A DNA stretch of 64,000 bases from Symsagittifera roscoffensis (taxonomy: Eukaryota > Xenacoelomorpha > Acoela > Convolutidae), in NCBI RefSeq assembly GCF_963678635.1, contig NC_087064.1, forward strand, positions 29,428,189 through 29,492,188, in the 5' to 3' direction. The notes under the pieces were generated by a model that was not told where the DNA came from, ran no database searches, and worked only from the letters and a program-made list of their open reading frames with translations. This document shows positions 11,160 to 20,239 of this stretch, one piece after another. The position numbers and the translations under genes were made by a program. Position 1 is the stretch's first letter, and every line of letters starts with the position of its first letter.

Positions 11160-11480
11160 ACTTATTCGCTTTCTCTGCGATTTTCAAAACTCTCTTGAGA
11201 TTTTTGAATACTCAATTCTGATTTGCTGAAAATATCTGAAGATAAATGTACACCCCTCCATACCCCATCATGAGGGATGCCACCCCAACAAAAAATGAGA
11301 TATCTTCTTTCAATTTCGTTTCTTTTTTCTGGTCTAATTAACACTTACCGGGAGGTAATTATTAAGTAGATTAAATTAGTCGAGTTTTCGACCAACCAGA
11401 ATGCAGCAAAACTCTAATTATTCTTAGAACGCTCCGATCTTAGGGCTACCAATTGTTACGTAGATACATTTTCCTGCTGG
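11160..11480. other. Stretch with no recognised gene
   Basis: Short open frames only. No motif or repeat was recognised. Confidence 0.4.
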
Positions 11481-11504
11481 GTCTTCACAAGTACAAAAAT
11501 GACA

Positions 11505-11845
11505 AATCAGTCCCATTTGTACCAAAATAAAAAATCAATCGCGTTAGTACCAAAAATATTCAATTGGCCTAAGACTATTAAGCCGACTATTTTAAGCTCT
11601 TGGCTTAAAGTCGCCGGTGAGATAACCGGCTGTAATTTTCGTAAAGAGTCCTACCCTCTGTTGGCAAGCTCGCAACACCTTGGCGCGACTGCGGTAGTCA
11701 CTATTCTGCTGTTCAGTTTTCTTCTTTTTGAACAGTAGAAAATTAATTTAATAATTCGTTGGCTCACAATTCGACCAATCAGAAATCGAGTTGAATAATT
11801 TTGGTACAAATGGGACCGGTTTTTCATTTTGGTACAAATGAACGT
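11505..11845. repeat. Foldback element with GGTACAAATGGGA-type ends
   Basis: CCCATTTGTACCAAAA at 11,512 is answered by its complement TTGGTACAAATGGGACC near 11,800, with two further copies of the GGTACAAATG word up to 11,845. The inner part has a second dyad, CTTGGCTTAAAGTCGCCGG / GATAACCGGC. No coding content was found. Confidence 0.55.
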
Positions 11846-11867
11846 TGGTACAAATGGGAGTGCAGCC

Positions 11868-12068
11868 AGTATTTAGACAGCCGCGTATTCATACTCGTCA
11901 GTATTTAGACAAATACTGTATGAACCAATCACAATCGAGAAAAGACATAAATAATCCAAAATAAATAATAATTATTTATTAATTTCTTCTTTGTCTCGAT
12001 TCTGATTGGTTGAAACAGTATTTGTCTAAATACTGACCAGTCTGAATACGCGGTTGTCTAAATACTGA
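11868..12068. mobile_element. Palindromic MITE of about 200 bp
   Basis: Left half: CAGTATTTAGACA, CCGCGTATTCA, GTCAGTATTTAGACAAATAC, CCAATCACAATCGAG. Right half: the same words in reverse complement order (CTCGATTCTGATTGG, GTATTTGTCTAAATACTGAC, CTGAATACGCGG, TGTCTAAATACTG). The two halves meet at an AT-rich centre near 11,970. No clear target duplication can be seen, so the superfamily is not assigned. Confidence 0.75.
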
Positions 12069-12110
12069 CATGTAACCGTACAAATGAGACTTCACCATTT
12101 TCCTTTCCTC

Positions 12111-12378
12111 GCACAGCTTATGTTTCTTTGGTGGGGCAGCAATTGTAAGTAGATATTCCTTTTCGTTTTATTATACAGCTTACGTTTCTTTGGCATTATT
12201 CGGGTTGGCAATGGTTGAGTAGATGCTTTTTTTTCTTTCCTCGCACAGCTTATGTTTCTTCGGTATTATTTGTTTTAAGTTATTCGGTCAACCAAGCTTT
12301 GTGGCTTTGTGTTGGGTCTCGTTTATTTTCACCAACTTTTTTGGCTACATATGGAGCTGTTTATCTATAATCAATAAA
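12111..12378 (+). other. Triplicated splice acceptor plus mini-exon module with AATAAA
   Basis: Three tandem copies, about 65-70 bases apart, of (G/T)(C/T)ACAG-CTTA(T/C)GTTTCTT(T/C)GG. Copy 1 (12,117-12,144) is followed by a perfect donor GTAAGT, copy 2 (12,179-12,213) by GTTGAG. Copy 3 (from 12,249) stays open for 39 codons of hydrophobic sequence to TAA at 12,368-12,370, with AATAAA at 12,373-12,378. It could be alternative last exons of an unrecognised membrane-protein gene, or a chance satellite. No upstream exon was identified. Confidence 0.35.
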
Positions 12379-12489
12379 AAAAGATGGATAGTGTCTGAAA
12401 CATTTCGAATCTCAAGTTTGCATGCAAAATAGATCGTAAACGAAGCAATACATACCCGAACAAAACTTTCTATCCAAAATTTCCGGAGC

Positions 12490-12830
12490 AGCGAATTATT
12501 CTTCCGACTTTTGAAGTAAGTGACAGAATATTTGTGCTCGGGGTAGTATTTTTCCTCCCGACAAATTTCGACTTTCTAACTAGCTATTTTTGACGGACTT
12601 TTATTTTATCGACCAAAAGGCATGGTTGTCTTGAGCTCAAATTGAAAAAAATATATATTTTACCTGTGATAAATTTTTTTAAAGAAACTGGGGTTGAAAG
12701 ATTGCCAATTTTGCCAATTTGGGACGCTTAAGGCGTCATGTATTTCGCGCTATTAACGCATATTTTCGCGCTATTAACGCGGCGATTTAATCCGTCTTAG
12801 AAATTGATCCAAATTGATATAAAACTCAAA
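12490..12830 (-). repeat. Repeat family F, copy 2 (inverted)
   Basis: Reverse complement of the 10,770-11,095 copy, with the same order of words. It forms the right arm of an inverted structure that encloses the two foldback elements and the mini-exon module. Confidence 0.65.
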
Positions 12831-12894
12831 CATTTAAAAAAAATAGTTTTTTCTTTACGAACACTGCTTCATAAGCCCAAAAAGGTCGGCGGGA

Positions 12895-12985
12895 CACTCA
12901 GGGCTTCGCTCTGATATGAGCAATCTTGTGTTTGTTTGATCTCTGATTTGACAAGATTGCTCGTATATCAGGGCAAAGCCCTGAC
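12895..12985. repeat. Inverted repeat with 30-bp arms
   Basis: CAGGGCTTCGCTCTGATATG, AGCAATCTTGT on the left pairs with ACAAGATTGCTCG, TATCAGGGCAAAGCCCTG on the right across a loop of about 25 bases. It is related to the ends of the foldback at 10,140-10,605. Confidence 0.65.
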
Positions 12986-13129
12986 TGTTCTGACTGCCCC
13001 TTAATCCATATTGATTAGCTTTTGAGAAAATAAAATATTGAAAACTACAATTTTTGGACAAAGTCAAAGATCAAGTGTAAAAATATGAATCGCATAAAAA
13101 TTTTACGACCGATTATCTAGATCCTCAAT

Positions 13130-13460
13130 TCAGTTTGGAACGATTTTGTTGGGCAGGATAATTCGCCATACACACATAATTCGCGTTACGCTTTCAGGGT
13201 TATGGATAGAACCTTCAAAGCGCGCCTAAAATAACCAAGAGCATGGCCAAAATGGCATTTTTTAAACTCCCATAACGTTGCAAAAAATGATCGAAGGTAA
13301 AATATCTTTTTGAAATTGATTTCGGAAAGTCGATATTTTCAATGGAACAAAAAAATGTTTTGCTACAAACTATTATTTTGATCGCCGAAAATTGACTGCC
13401 GAATAAAACAAAAAGCACACCAAGCATAAATATTCTGTTTTATTCGAAAGTCGGAACAAG
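13130..13460 (+). repeat. Repeat family F, copy 3 (diverged)
   Basis: Same order as copy 1: TTTGGAACGATTTT, CATAACGTTGCAAAAA, AAATATTCTGTT, CGAAAGTCGGAACAA. It is more diverged and lacks the adjoining foldback end. Confidence 0.55.
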
Positions 13461-13863
13461 AAGCAGATGGTATGTGCTAAAATTGGTCTGAGAATCAAAA
13501 CTTTGAAATTTTTGATAAAAAAGAAAGTCTCGTATTTTTAAATATCGATCTAACCACGTTTGAAATAAGGCAAGTCTCGCTGCCGTACCTGAAGTTTATA
13601 TCTGGTATTGATTTTGCGCGGCGGAAATTTAAGAAAATAAAAAATGAAAAGTTTCTCCGCGCTTCGTGGTCGAAAAAAAATGAAGGAGACTCAAATTTTT
13701 CACGGCTAGCGCTAGAACTTCACCAGAAAGCGAGTACATCTATTGGTTGAATGATTTTAAAGCCATTAATCGGTTTTCCGAAAGCAAAATGTTTGAAAAC
13801 AAAACATCATTATTAAATCACGTTTTCATTACTTATAGCGCCTGACCGGTTGTGGGTCAAAAA

Positions 13864-13972
13864 GGGAGGAGGGTTTATGGGCTATGCTGTTCGTGCTCTC
13901 AAGGGGAAACTGGAGTATACCAGTGCAGATAAGTCCGAATTCAAGCTACAGTTCAGAAGACGACGCGTTAAG
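13864..13972 (+). CDS. Internal exon of an apolipoprotein-D-like lipocalin (partial gene)
   Basis: The frame reads M-G-Y-A-V-R-A-L-K, then SADKSEFKLQF, then R-R-R-R-V-K. In ApoD-type lipocalins the strand pair in the middle of the barrel has the form G-x-A followed about 15 residues later by a P/S-A-K-L-x-V-x-F block, which this resembles. The candidate donor is AAG|GTTGAC at 13,972/13,973. Joined in phase 0 to the exon at 14,389, the sequence runs into the G-F-L-D-S-K-K-Y-W segment. The start of the exon is uncertain (AG at about 13,863). I saw no upstream exon with the usual G-x-W-Y motif, so the 5' end is missing or distant. Confidence 0.5.
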
Positions 13973-14388
13973 GTTGACCAATTAAAAAAAACAGCACTTG
14001 TTTATAAATTATATGATTTCGGAAAACTATCGGCGTTTTTTCCATTTCACGCCACATGCAAATGTTTAGCTGTAAAAATTGAGTCATGGCCACACCTTAA
14101 AATGGTTCTTTTAAGGGGTGTGGGGGAAGAAGGGGGTGATATGGAGGGGGGGATTGTAGGAGATTCAAATTACACCAGTAGTTCACGCCGTATTCGGAGC
14201 ATTTTTTATGTAGTCATGATTGGATTGTTTTTCGCAATGCTTTTCATCGTAGGATAAACCAATGCAGAAACCGCTCTAATCTTTGTTGGGATTTCGGCTG
14301 TTGTTAAAACTAGTTTAAGCAATTTTTGGATAATTTTGAACAAGTTTTCGGCATAGAAGTGAGATTGGTCAACCCATGAGATTAAAAG

Positions 14389-14616
14389 GGATTCCTAGAC
14401 TCCAAAAAATACTGGCCCAAACTAATTCTCTATGAGCGGGATGTCTACGCGGTGTTCTACGGGTGTTCCCACGGGTCAGATGCCGAGTACATGTGGGTGT
14501 ACAGTCGTGAGCCGACTTTGCCGTACAACAATCTTCTGATTATCAACAATGAGTTGAAACGAATGGGCATCCACATGTATTTCGTCCACATGATCGACCA
14601 GTTTAACTGCATCTAG
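14389..14616 (+). CDS. Last exon of an apolipoprotein-D-like lipocalin
   Basis: The frame from GGATTCCTAGAC to TAG at 14,614-14,616 encodes 75 residues with a C-terminal ApoD pattern: K-K-Y-W, then V-Y-A-V-F-Y-G-C, then M-W-V-Y-S-R-E-P-T-L-P, then M-I-D-Q-F-N-C-I at the end. In ApoD these blocks are barrel strands (YW..., YALVYSC), the W-I-L-A/S-R-x-P-x-L turn and the terminal D-Q-x-N-C cysteine that forms a disulfide. Lipocalins carry small hydrophobic ligands, usually outside the cell. The base composition is markedly more GC-rich than the surroundings, which supports real or recently active coding. The acceptor is ATTAAAAG|GG. Confidence 0.75.
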   Translation, partial: GFLDSKKYWPKLILYERDVYAVFYGCSHGSDAEYMWVYSREPTLPYNNLLIINNELKRMGIHMYFVHMIDQFNCI

Positions 14617-15670
14617 AAGAACTGATCTACGCTATTATACGCTTAGAAGCAAATCACTTCCTAGCACGAATTAATATATTTGGATTCTTCTTTTAAAATT
14701 AATATTTGATTTTTGAACAACAATTCATTTGTTTGGGAACCGTTTTTAGAAAAAGGTGACTCAATCTGAGGCAGTTGTGGATTTAAAGGAAACAAACGCC
14801 ATTCCCCACCCCTCAGGGATTGGACCCTCTACCAGCACAAAAGGTAATATTTTGTGATATTCATTTTTGGCTGACTGAACTTAAATGTTTCTAAAGGCGT
14901 CTTCGGCGTCGATTTATACCAATTTTGAGGGGAGAGCGCGCGCCGTAAAAATGTTAGTTTTTGGTCAAAATTTTCGCAAAAATTTTGGGAGAGCTTTTTT
15001 TTCGACAAAATTTTCTTTTTTTTTAAAAATCCGCCGCCATCAAAAAAATCTTAGATCCGCCGCTGGTCTGAGGTGTTCATAACAGCAATTTTGGTTTTGG
15101 ACGATTTTTTTTACTCTAATCTGCTCTAATTGTACTAAAGCTATTTCTGCCTCGTTTCGGTTCTGAGGCAGATCGGTTTTGGGTATCTGGTTGATTGACA
15201 ACATTTCATTTCATACGTAAATTAACCGTAATTATCGGAAATTACAAGTCAATAAAGAATATCGAACTGACATAAATTTCGGTATTTAAAAGCAGTATTC
15301 AATGTCATAAAATACGCAGAATGAAAACATTAAAAAATCAACTTTAAAACAGCGCCTGAGCAATTTGTCAACTTTGTTTCGATCTTTCAGTTTTCTATTT
15401 TTTCACACACTGTTCTTCGTTCACCAGAAAATTCATTAGTTACGACATTAGTTTTTCTCGCTATGAATTCTAGCGAGAAGAAAAACATGGCGTTGAAAGA
15501 ACGTTTTTAAAAATTAAAAAGTTGAATTCCAAAAACAGACGAAAAAACGTAAGCTAGATAAATGGTATAACTCTTAATAAGTCATGCACTTAGTTCTGAT
15601 AATTTCACTTCGTTTTTTTTCAGTATTTTAATATTGAAGTTTCAAAACGCCATACGCAAATTTTGATGAT
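14617..15670. other. 3' flank of the lipocalin gene; partial family R repeat, no other gene seen
   Basis: A diverged plus-strand copy of repeat family R lies at about 14,850-15,060 (GGCGTCTTCGGCG, GAGAGCGCGC). The rest is AT-rich, with no feature recognised. Confidence 0.4.
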
Positions 15671-15826
15671 ATGAATGCATCATATCCATCTAAAGTAATC
15701 CACCTGACTGTCCCTCCCAGAGAGAATCTTGCCCAAGAAGACTTGTGGATCAATTATCCATATAAGGTTATCTCTTTTGAATTTGAACCAGTTAATTGTT
15801 GGCCAAAATACAGTGGTTTAAATTAA
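15671..15826 (+). CDS. Short open frame with coding-like composition, unknown
   Basis: ATG at 15,671 to TAA at 15,826 gives 51 residues starting M-N-A-S-Y-P-S-K-V-I. Its middle (PPRENLAQEDLWINYPYK) is encoded with more G and C than its surroundings and has varied amino acids, unlike the low-complexity frames nearby. A possible donor (AAG|GTTATC) follows the Y-K, so it may be an exon rather than a whole gene. I do not recognise a family. It could be a missing piece of the neighbouring lipocalin locus or chance. Confidence 0.25.
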   Translation: MNASYPSKVIHLTVPPRENLAQEDLWINYPYKVISFEFEPVNCWPKYSGLN

Positions 15827-16179
15827 CTTTAAAGTTTTTCCGATGTCCATTGGAATCCCCTGAAAATATTTTAAACATTTCGTAGCCTGACAATCCAATC
15901 ATGCAATGGTTCTGTGCTATCGCTTTAATTTTTTTGTTGTCATCCGAAAATGATGTGAGAGGTCCTTGATTTTTGATTTTTCAATTAAGCAGAAATTTGC
16001 ATGAAGTGTATCTTTTGTCAGCTTCTCGGTTCCCCCATAACCTGATCAATTTTTTTCTGTTATTCACACTTAGCGCTCTCGCACGCCTTCAAGTTTTAAT
16101 TTTTTTGTTCAAGAATGTTATACTGATGTCACCATGGATGAGATCAAGTTTTCTTCTCCAATGAATCTAAACAAGCAGT

Positions 16180-16590
16180 TTGGCCATGTGGAACCAGTTC
16201 TAAACTAGTGTTTATTCACAATTATAATATTGATGAAACTATCACTATAAAATATTACTAACTAACCAATCATATTCCATCACTAACACTGACAATTATT
16301 TGTAGTGCTGAAACTACTTGCAATTTCAGCACCGGAACAGTTTGAATAAATATTGGACGACAGTTGTTCTCCTTTTGGACAAGCTCCAAGACTAACTCGC
16401 AAATACCAGTATGCACTAGATCTTTTGAGACTAGGAGATAAAAGAGTAAGATTAAGATTGGTATTAGTCTAAGAAGTTGCACGAATCTATCCGGCCGAAA
16501 ATAAGATAGCGTGATGAACAGACGCTGTATTTTATCTGAAAATACTCTATGAGTACAGGCCAAAGGTCATAACTCATCTGGTGCGACCAT
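16180..16590 (-). repeat. Dispersed repeat family L, copy 2 (inverted)
   Basis: Reverse complement of the family described at 6,990-7,400, with the same ordered words. It lies about 500 bases left of element B. Just upstream (16,132-16,209) is a short open frame with a good ACCATGG start that runs into the repeat; I could not assign it. Confidence 0.65.
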
Positions 16591-17080
16591 AAGTCTCGAA
16601 CAAGACCTTAAGTAACTTAGAATTAGACAATTGCAAAATTGCAAAAACCTTAGATGGAATAGACAATTTAATAGAAACGTCTCTATGTCTCAATAATTCT
16701 ACGCCAATTTTTCAAACAATACGGGAAATACCAGGTATTGCAAAAAGACCGAGATAAGGTTGTGAACAACGATCACGAAACGGACCAATTTACAAAATAA
16801 TTGTACGACAAAAACCGGAAAAAGTTTTGGTATTTAGAATACTTTATGCTGCAAACTTGAATTTTCCTTTATTGACTTGAAAATTATTTGAAGAATAATT
16901 CTTCAAGAACTCATTTGGTGCTAAATCTAGTATTCAAACAATAACGACTGGTAAAAACAACACAAGTCGTTCCCACCAAAATCTACAGTAAATCAAAACT
17001 TTCGAATGATTAGTTTATTGATTTAAAAAAACAACTTAGTATAAAAATTTATCGTTAGTTTCTTTAACCTACACAAATCA
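16590..17080. other. AT-rich stretch left of element B, no gene seen
   Basis: No domain or repeat was recognised. The left edge of element B lies somewhere in or just after this stretch. Confidence 0.4.
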
Positions 17081-17109
17081 TCGTTTCTTCATCCCAGCTT
17101 CATCATCTA

Positions 17110-18190
17110 AAACAAAACAGCATAAATTCAAAAAACTGAAATCTTTAAAAGGAAACTCATATATAATGATTATAGTTGATGCATTTACTCACTATACAAC
17201 CCTCTACCCTGTACCTCATTGTAATGCTTATTACGCATATACAACACTCTACAAACATTGGATAGCAAAATTAGGATTATCAGAAATCCTTGTCACAGAT
17301 AATGCCACCGAAATCATGAAAAAATGAAATCATCACATTATGCCATCTTTATAACATTCAGCATCAACTCCGAATGTCTCATGCCCCATGGACTAATGGT
17401 TTAGACGAATGTATGAAATGTTCACTACAAGAATATCTCAGATGCATCATAAATGGAATTGATATAAGATATACTGAATTGTCAAGAGACGTTAAATTCT
17501 TCGCCTTAGCGTATAACTCACAGATAACAATAACTCTAGGATTATCACCGTATGATATGGTTTTTAACCAAAAACCACGGAACCCAATAATGTTTACAGC
17601 TAATTCATCAAACAGTACACAAGGTTATTGTCGACCTACCAAAAAATTAGTTCGTTACAATCTACCACTACATACGCATGATGAAGATCATTTTCATCAA
17701 CCACAAATCTTAAAATTCGCCTCCGGAACGCACACCGAATGGAATTTGATCAGAGATAAAAAACACAATGAATATTAGAAAATTACCAGAAAATAGCTAA
17801 ACAAGTACTACAAAGACAAAATGTTCAATCACAAAATATTTCACAATTCACACCAGCTACAAACTTAAAAATTGAAACATATGTTTTAATACCAAATTTT
17901 CTAACACAAAAGGAATATCTAAAAAACTACCACCAATACGAAAAGTACCATTTCAACCATTTCAATTTATTGACAAACCCACTGATGTAATTTACAAATT
18001 TTTTGATTCAGGTAAAAAAAAATTCAACATCGAAACATTCTTTTACCATATTACCCAAAAGAACACGCTCTTCGCGAACTAACACAGTTATATTCCTTTA
18101 CAGGACTAAAAGTTGTCCACGGCAGCTCAGATGATAATCATCAACAAAACCAAGATATAAATTGCTCAACACAACTATCAGAATAAAAAA
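17110..18190 (+). pseudogene. pol: Integrase core and C-terminal tail of element B
   Basis: The core includes I-I-V-D-A-F-T-H-Y, then about 40 residues on L-V-T-D-N-A-T-E (second catalytic Asp), then A-P-W-T-N-G-L-D-E-C-M-K (position of the catalytic Glu), then YNSQITITLGLSPYDMVFNQ, the conserved block after the Glu. A His-rich segment (LPLHTHDEDHFHQPQ) and a long basic tail follow. The first catalytic Asp (F-D-T-K-G-P in element C) is lost with the 5' end. A frameshift separates the second Asp from the Glu. Confidence 0.85.
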
Positions 18191-18479
18191 TTACAGATTT
18201 TGAAAATACCCTACGGTAATCTCGAGAAATAAACAATAAAAAAAAAACCTCAAAAACAAAAAAAATCGAAATAATAAGAAAAAATTTTTACCATAAAAAA
18301 CAAAAGAAAAATCACAACGGCAAAAATTAAAATCATTACGACTCCGAAGTCAACCACGGAAAACTTGTAAAACGTCCATCCCACAATCTGAAAGAATAAA
18401 GAAAGTTGAAATTCAGAAACCCCTGTCCAATTGATTAAACATTTTAAAACATTTTAAACTTAACAAACTTTTCTTCTTC

Positions 18480-18750
18480 AAAAACCAATTCATTTTCAGC
18501 CAATTAGATTCTATTTAAACATCAACCCATTCTGCCGACGCTTTGCTCTCTTCAAACACAACTGAAACTATAACTTGAAGGCCTCCAGGTCAAAAATAAG
18601 CAACACGCTAGTATTCGACAACTGAAATAAACAAAATTTAAATGTTAGAACCCTCCCCCATCAACCAGTACAAAAATCAATAAATTTATCGAAATTTACA
18701 CTCAAAGTTTCCCTCAAGAAAAAATATTTAATAAATAATAAACCCAAAGA
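18480..18750 (+). repeat. Leader-like segment shared by elements B and C
   Basis: Shared words, also found reversed at 49,600-49,760 and 61,880-62,030, include GGCCTCCAGGTCAAAAATA (or GACCTCC...), GACAACTGAAATAAACAAAA and ATCAACCAGTACAAAAATCAA. It lies between the integrase tail and the env-like part in B and C. The third copy, at about 62,000, instead sits directly before gag. It could be an LTR-derived or leader sequence. No primer-binding site was recognised. Confidence 0.5.
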
Positions 18751-18989
18751 AAAAATACGACAAGATCATTTAGCCTAAAGTAGGTAATAATCTTGAATAT
18801 CCCCAATCATCCAATGAATAAAAATATTAAGAAGCTCATTCCCAGACCTCCAGACTTGCCTTTACCAAGAACTGCCCATATCCAACCCACTTGCCAAAAA
18901 TCAATAAAAAATCCGACCACACTCAATGTTTAACTCAGTAACGACTCAGTCCGACTTCTCAAGATAATAATAACATAACTTTTTTCAAT

Positions 18990-19700
18990 CGTCTCAACCA
19001 TATTTCTTCTTTTAATAATCTTTTTCATCCTTTTATTCTCCTTAATGTTAACAATATGTGAATGTATAAAAAAAGGCAATAATCACCTTTGCACTAGCAC
19101 AACAATCTTCTCAATCATTTTTATAGAACATTAATTGCTAATCAACAACCAACACAACAACCCCCACCGACTACGATGTCCCAGCAACTTCCAACAACAC
19201 CAACGTCTAGTCAAATAAATCAATACGCCTTTAATTTTGAGAAAACCCCTACATATTCGAAGAAAGACACGCGTTACTATAAAAACTTTTAATACCCGTA
19301 CCTCTAAGCGAACCGCAATACGAACAAACATACAACATCTACCCAACAATACCTTAAAAGAACTAGATATCCTAGTCAAAACCAAAATCAAACATTTACA
19401 ATGATAGACATATAATCCAACCCAGACGAAATAGAACTTCTGCAACACCCAGAGCTCGTTTTAATATACACTCATCACCATCCCCAAATCCTCTAGACCT
19501 TTCCTCTAACACAATTCAAAGTAACCAGCCCCTCACCATTGCAAACTCTGTCACAACAAAGTATTCAAAATATACCATCAAGTTACTCAGGATCAACTCC
19601 ACATCTGAACAAGTTCGTGAAAACCCCTTTAGCCTCCAACTTCAACACAACCTCTCCCACATTGGATGACACAAGCTTTCACTCAATGTGAGCCAAACTT
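18990..19700 (+). pseudogene. Hydrophobic segment and Pro/Thr/Gln-rich region of element B
   Basis: Around 19,000 one frame reads F-F-I-L-L-F-S-L-M-L-T-I-C-E, a membrane-spanning stretch followed by basic residues. It corresponds to the small membrane ORF repeated in element C. The next 500 bases encode, in broken frames, Pro/Thr/Gln/Ser-rich sequence matching minus-strand 46,760-47,400 of C. The role is unknown; position suggests the front of the env-like region. Confidence 0.45.
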
Positions 19701-19739
19701 AGGAAACTACCCTTTATATATATCTCATCCGATACAGCT

Positions 19740-20230
19740 TGATAAATACCAGAAACCTTATGACTACCTTCAACCCCTTCAACAATAAGTCAAACTCCAA
19801 CTACAACATTTTCACTAAATTTCCCTACAAATTTAGATGATAGATAAAGAAACCTGTTAACCAATAATATACCCCTACGATTAGATTGGAACAAACTCGT
19901 CAATTTTGATAGCAACAGAATAAATTATTGGGCACTCAATAGGTTACAACAGAGACACGATATTCACAAAGACATTCAAAACACAATATACAGATTCTTA
20001 CACTAAAACAATTTAACACTTAAAATTGAAATAACAGTAAAAAAATAATTAATTTATTCTATCACCCTCAACCCCTAGTTTCACCAAATATAACAGCATA
20101 TTCTTTACCTCCCTAATTCATCACAACAGAACTTATCTATAAATACGATAGATATACAAAAAAGACACTTTGATACAAATTAATCTTTAACCTATGTTCG
20201 GGATTATCCTACACATATATCTTTTATTGT
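19740..20230 (+). pseudogene. Element B counterpart of the 160-residue ORF at 46,254-46,736
   Basis: Broken frames retain matches to the C copy, such as R-L-D-W-N-K-L-V for L-G-L-D-W-N-T-F-V, and T-T-E-L-I-Y-K-Y-D-R-Y-T-K-K-T for the I-Y-K-Y-N-R-Y-T-K-T-T end. Stops are frequent. The function is unknown. Confidence 0.55.
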
Positions 20231-20239
20231 TTTTTTTTA

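Noticed and set aside
11868-12068. hAT-type MITE based on CAG ends
   Set aside because: The eight bases on either side do not match, so no hAT target duplication is present.
12223-12432. 69-residue hydrophobic ORF
   Set aside because: It overlaps the triplicated acceptor region in another frame and has no family features.
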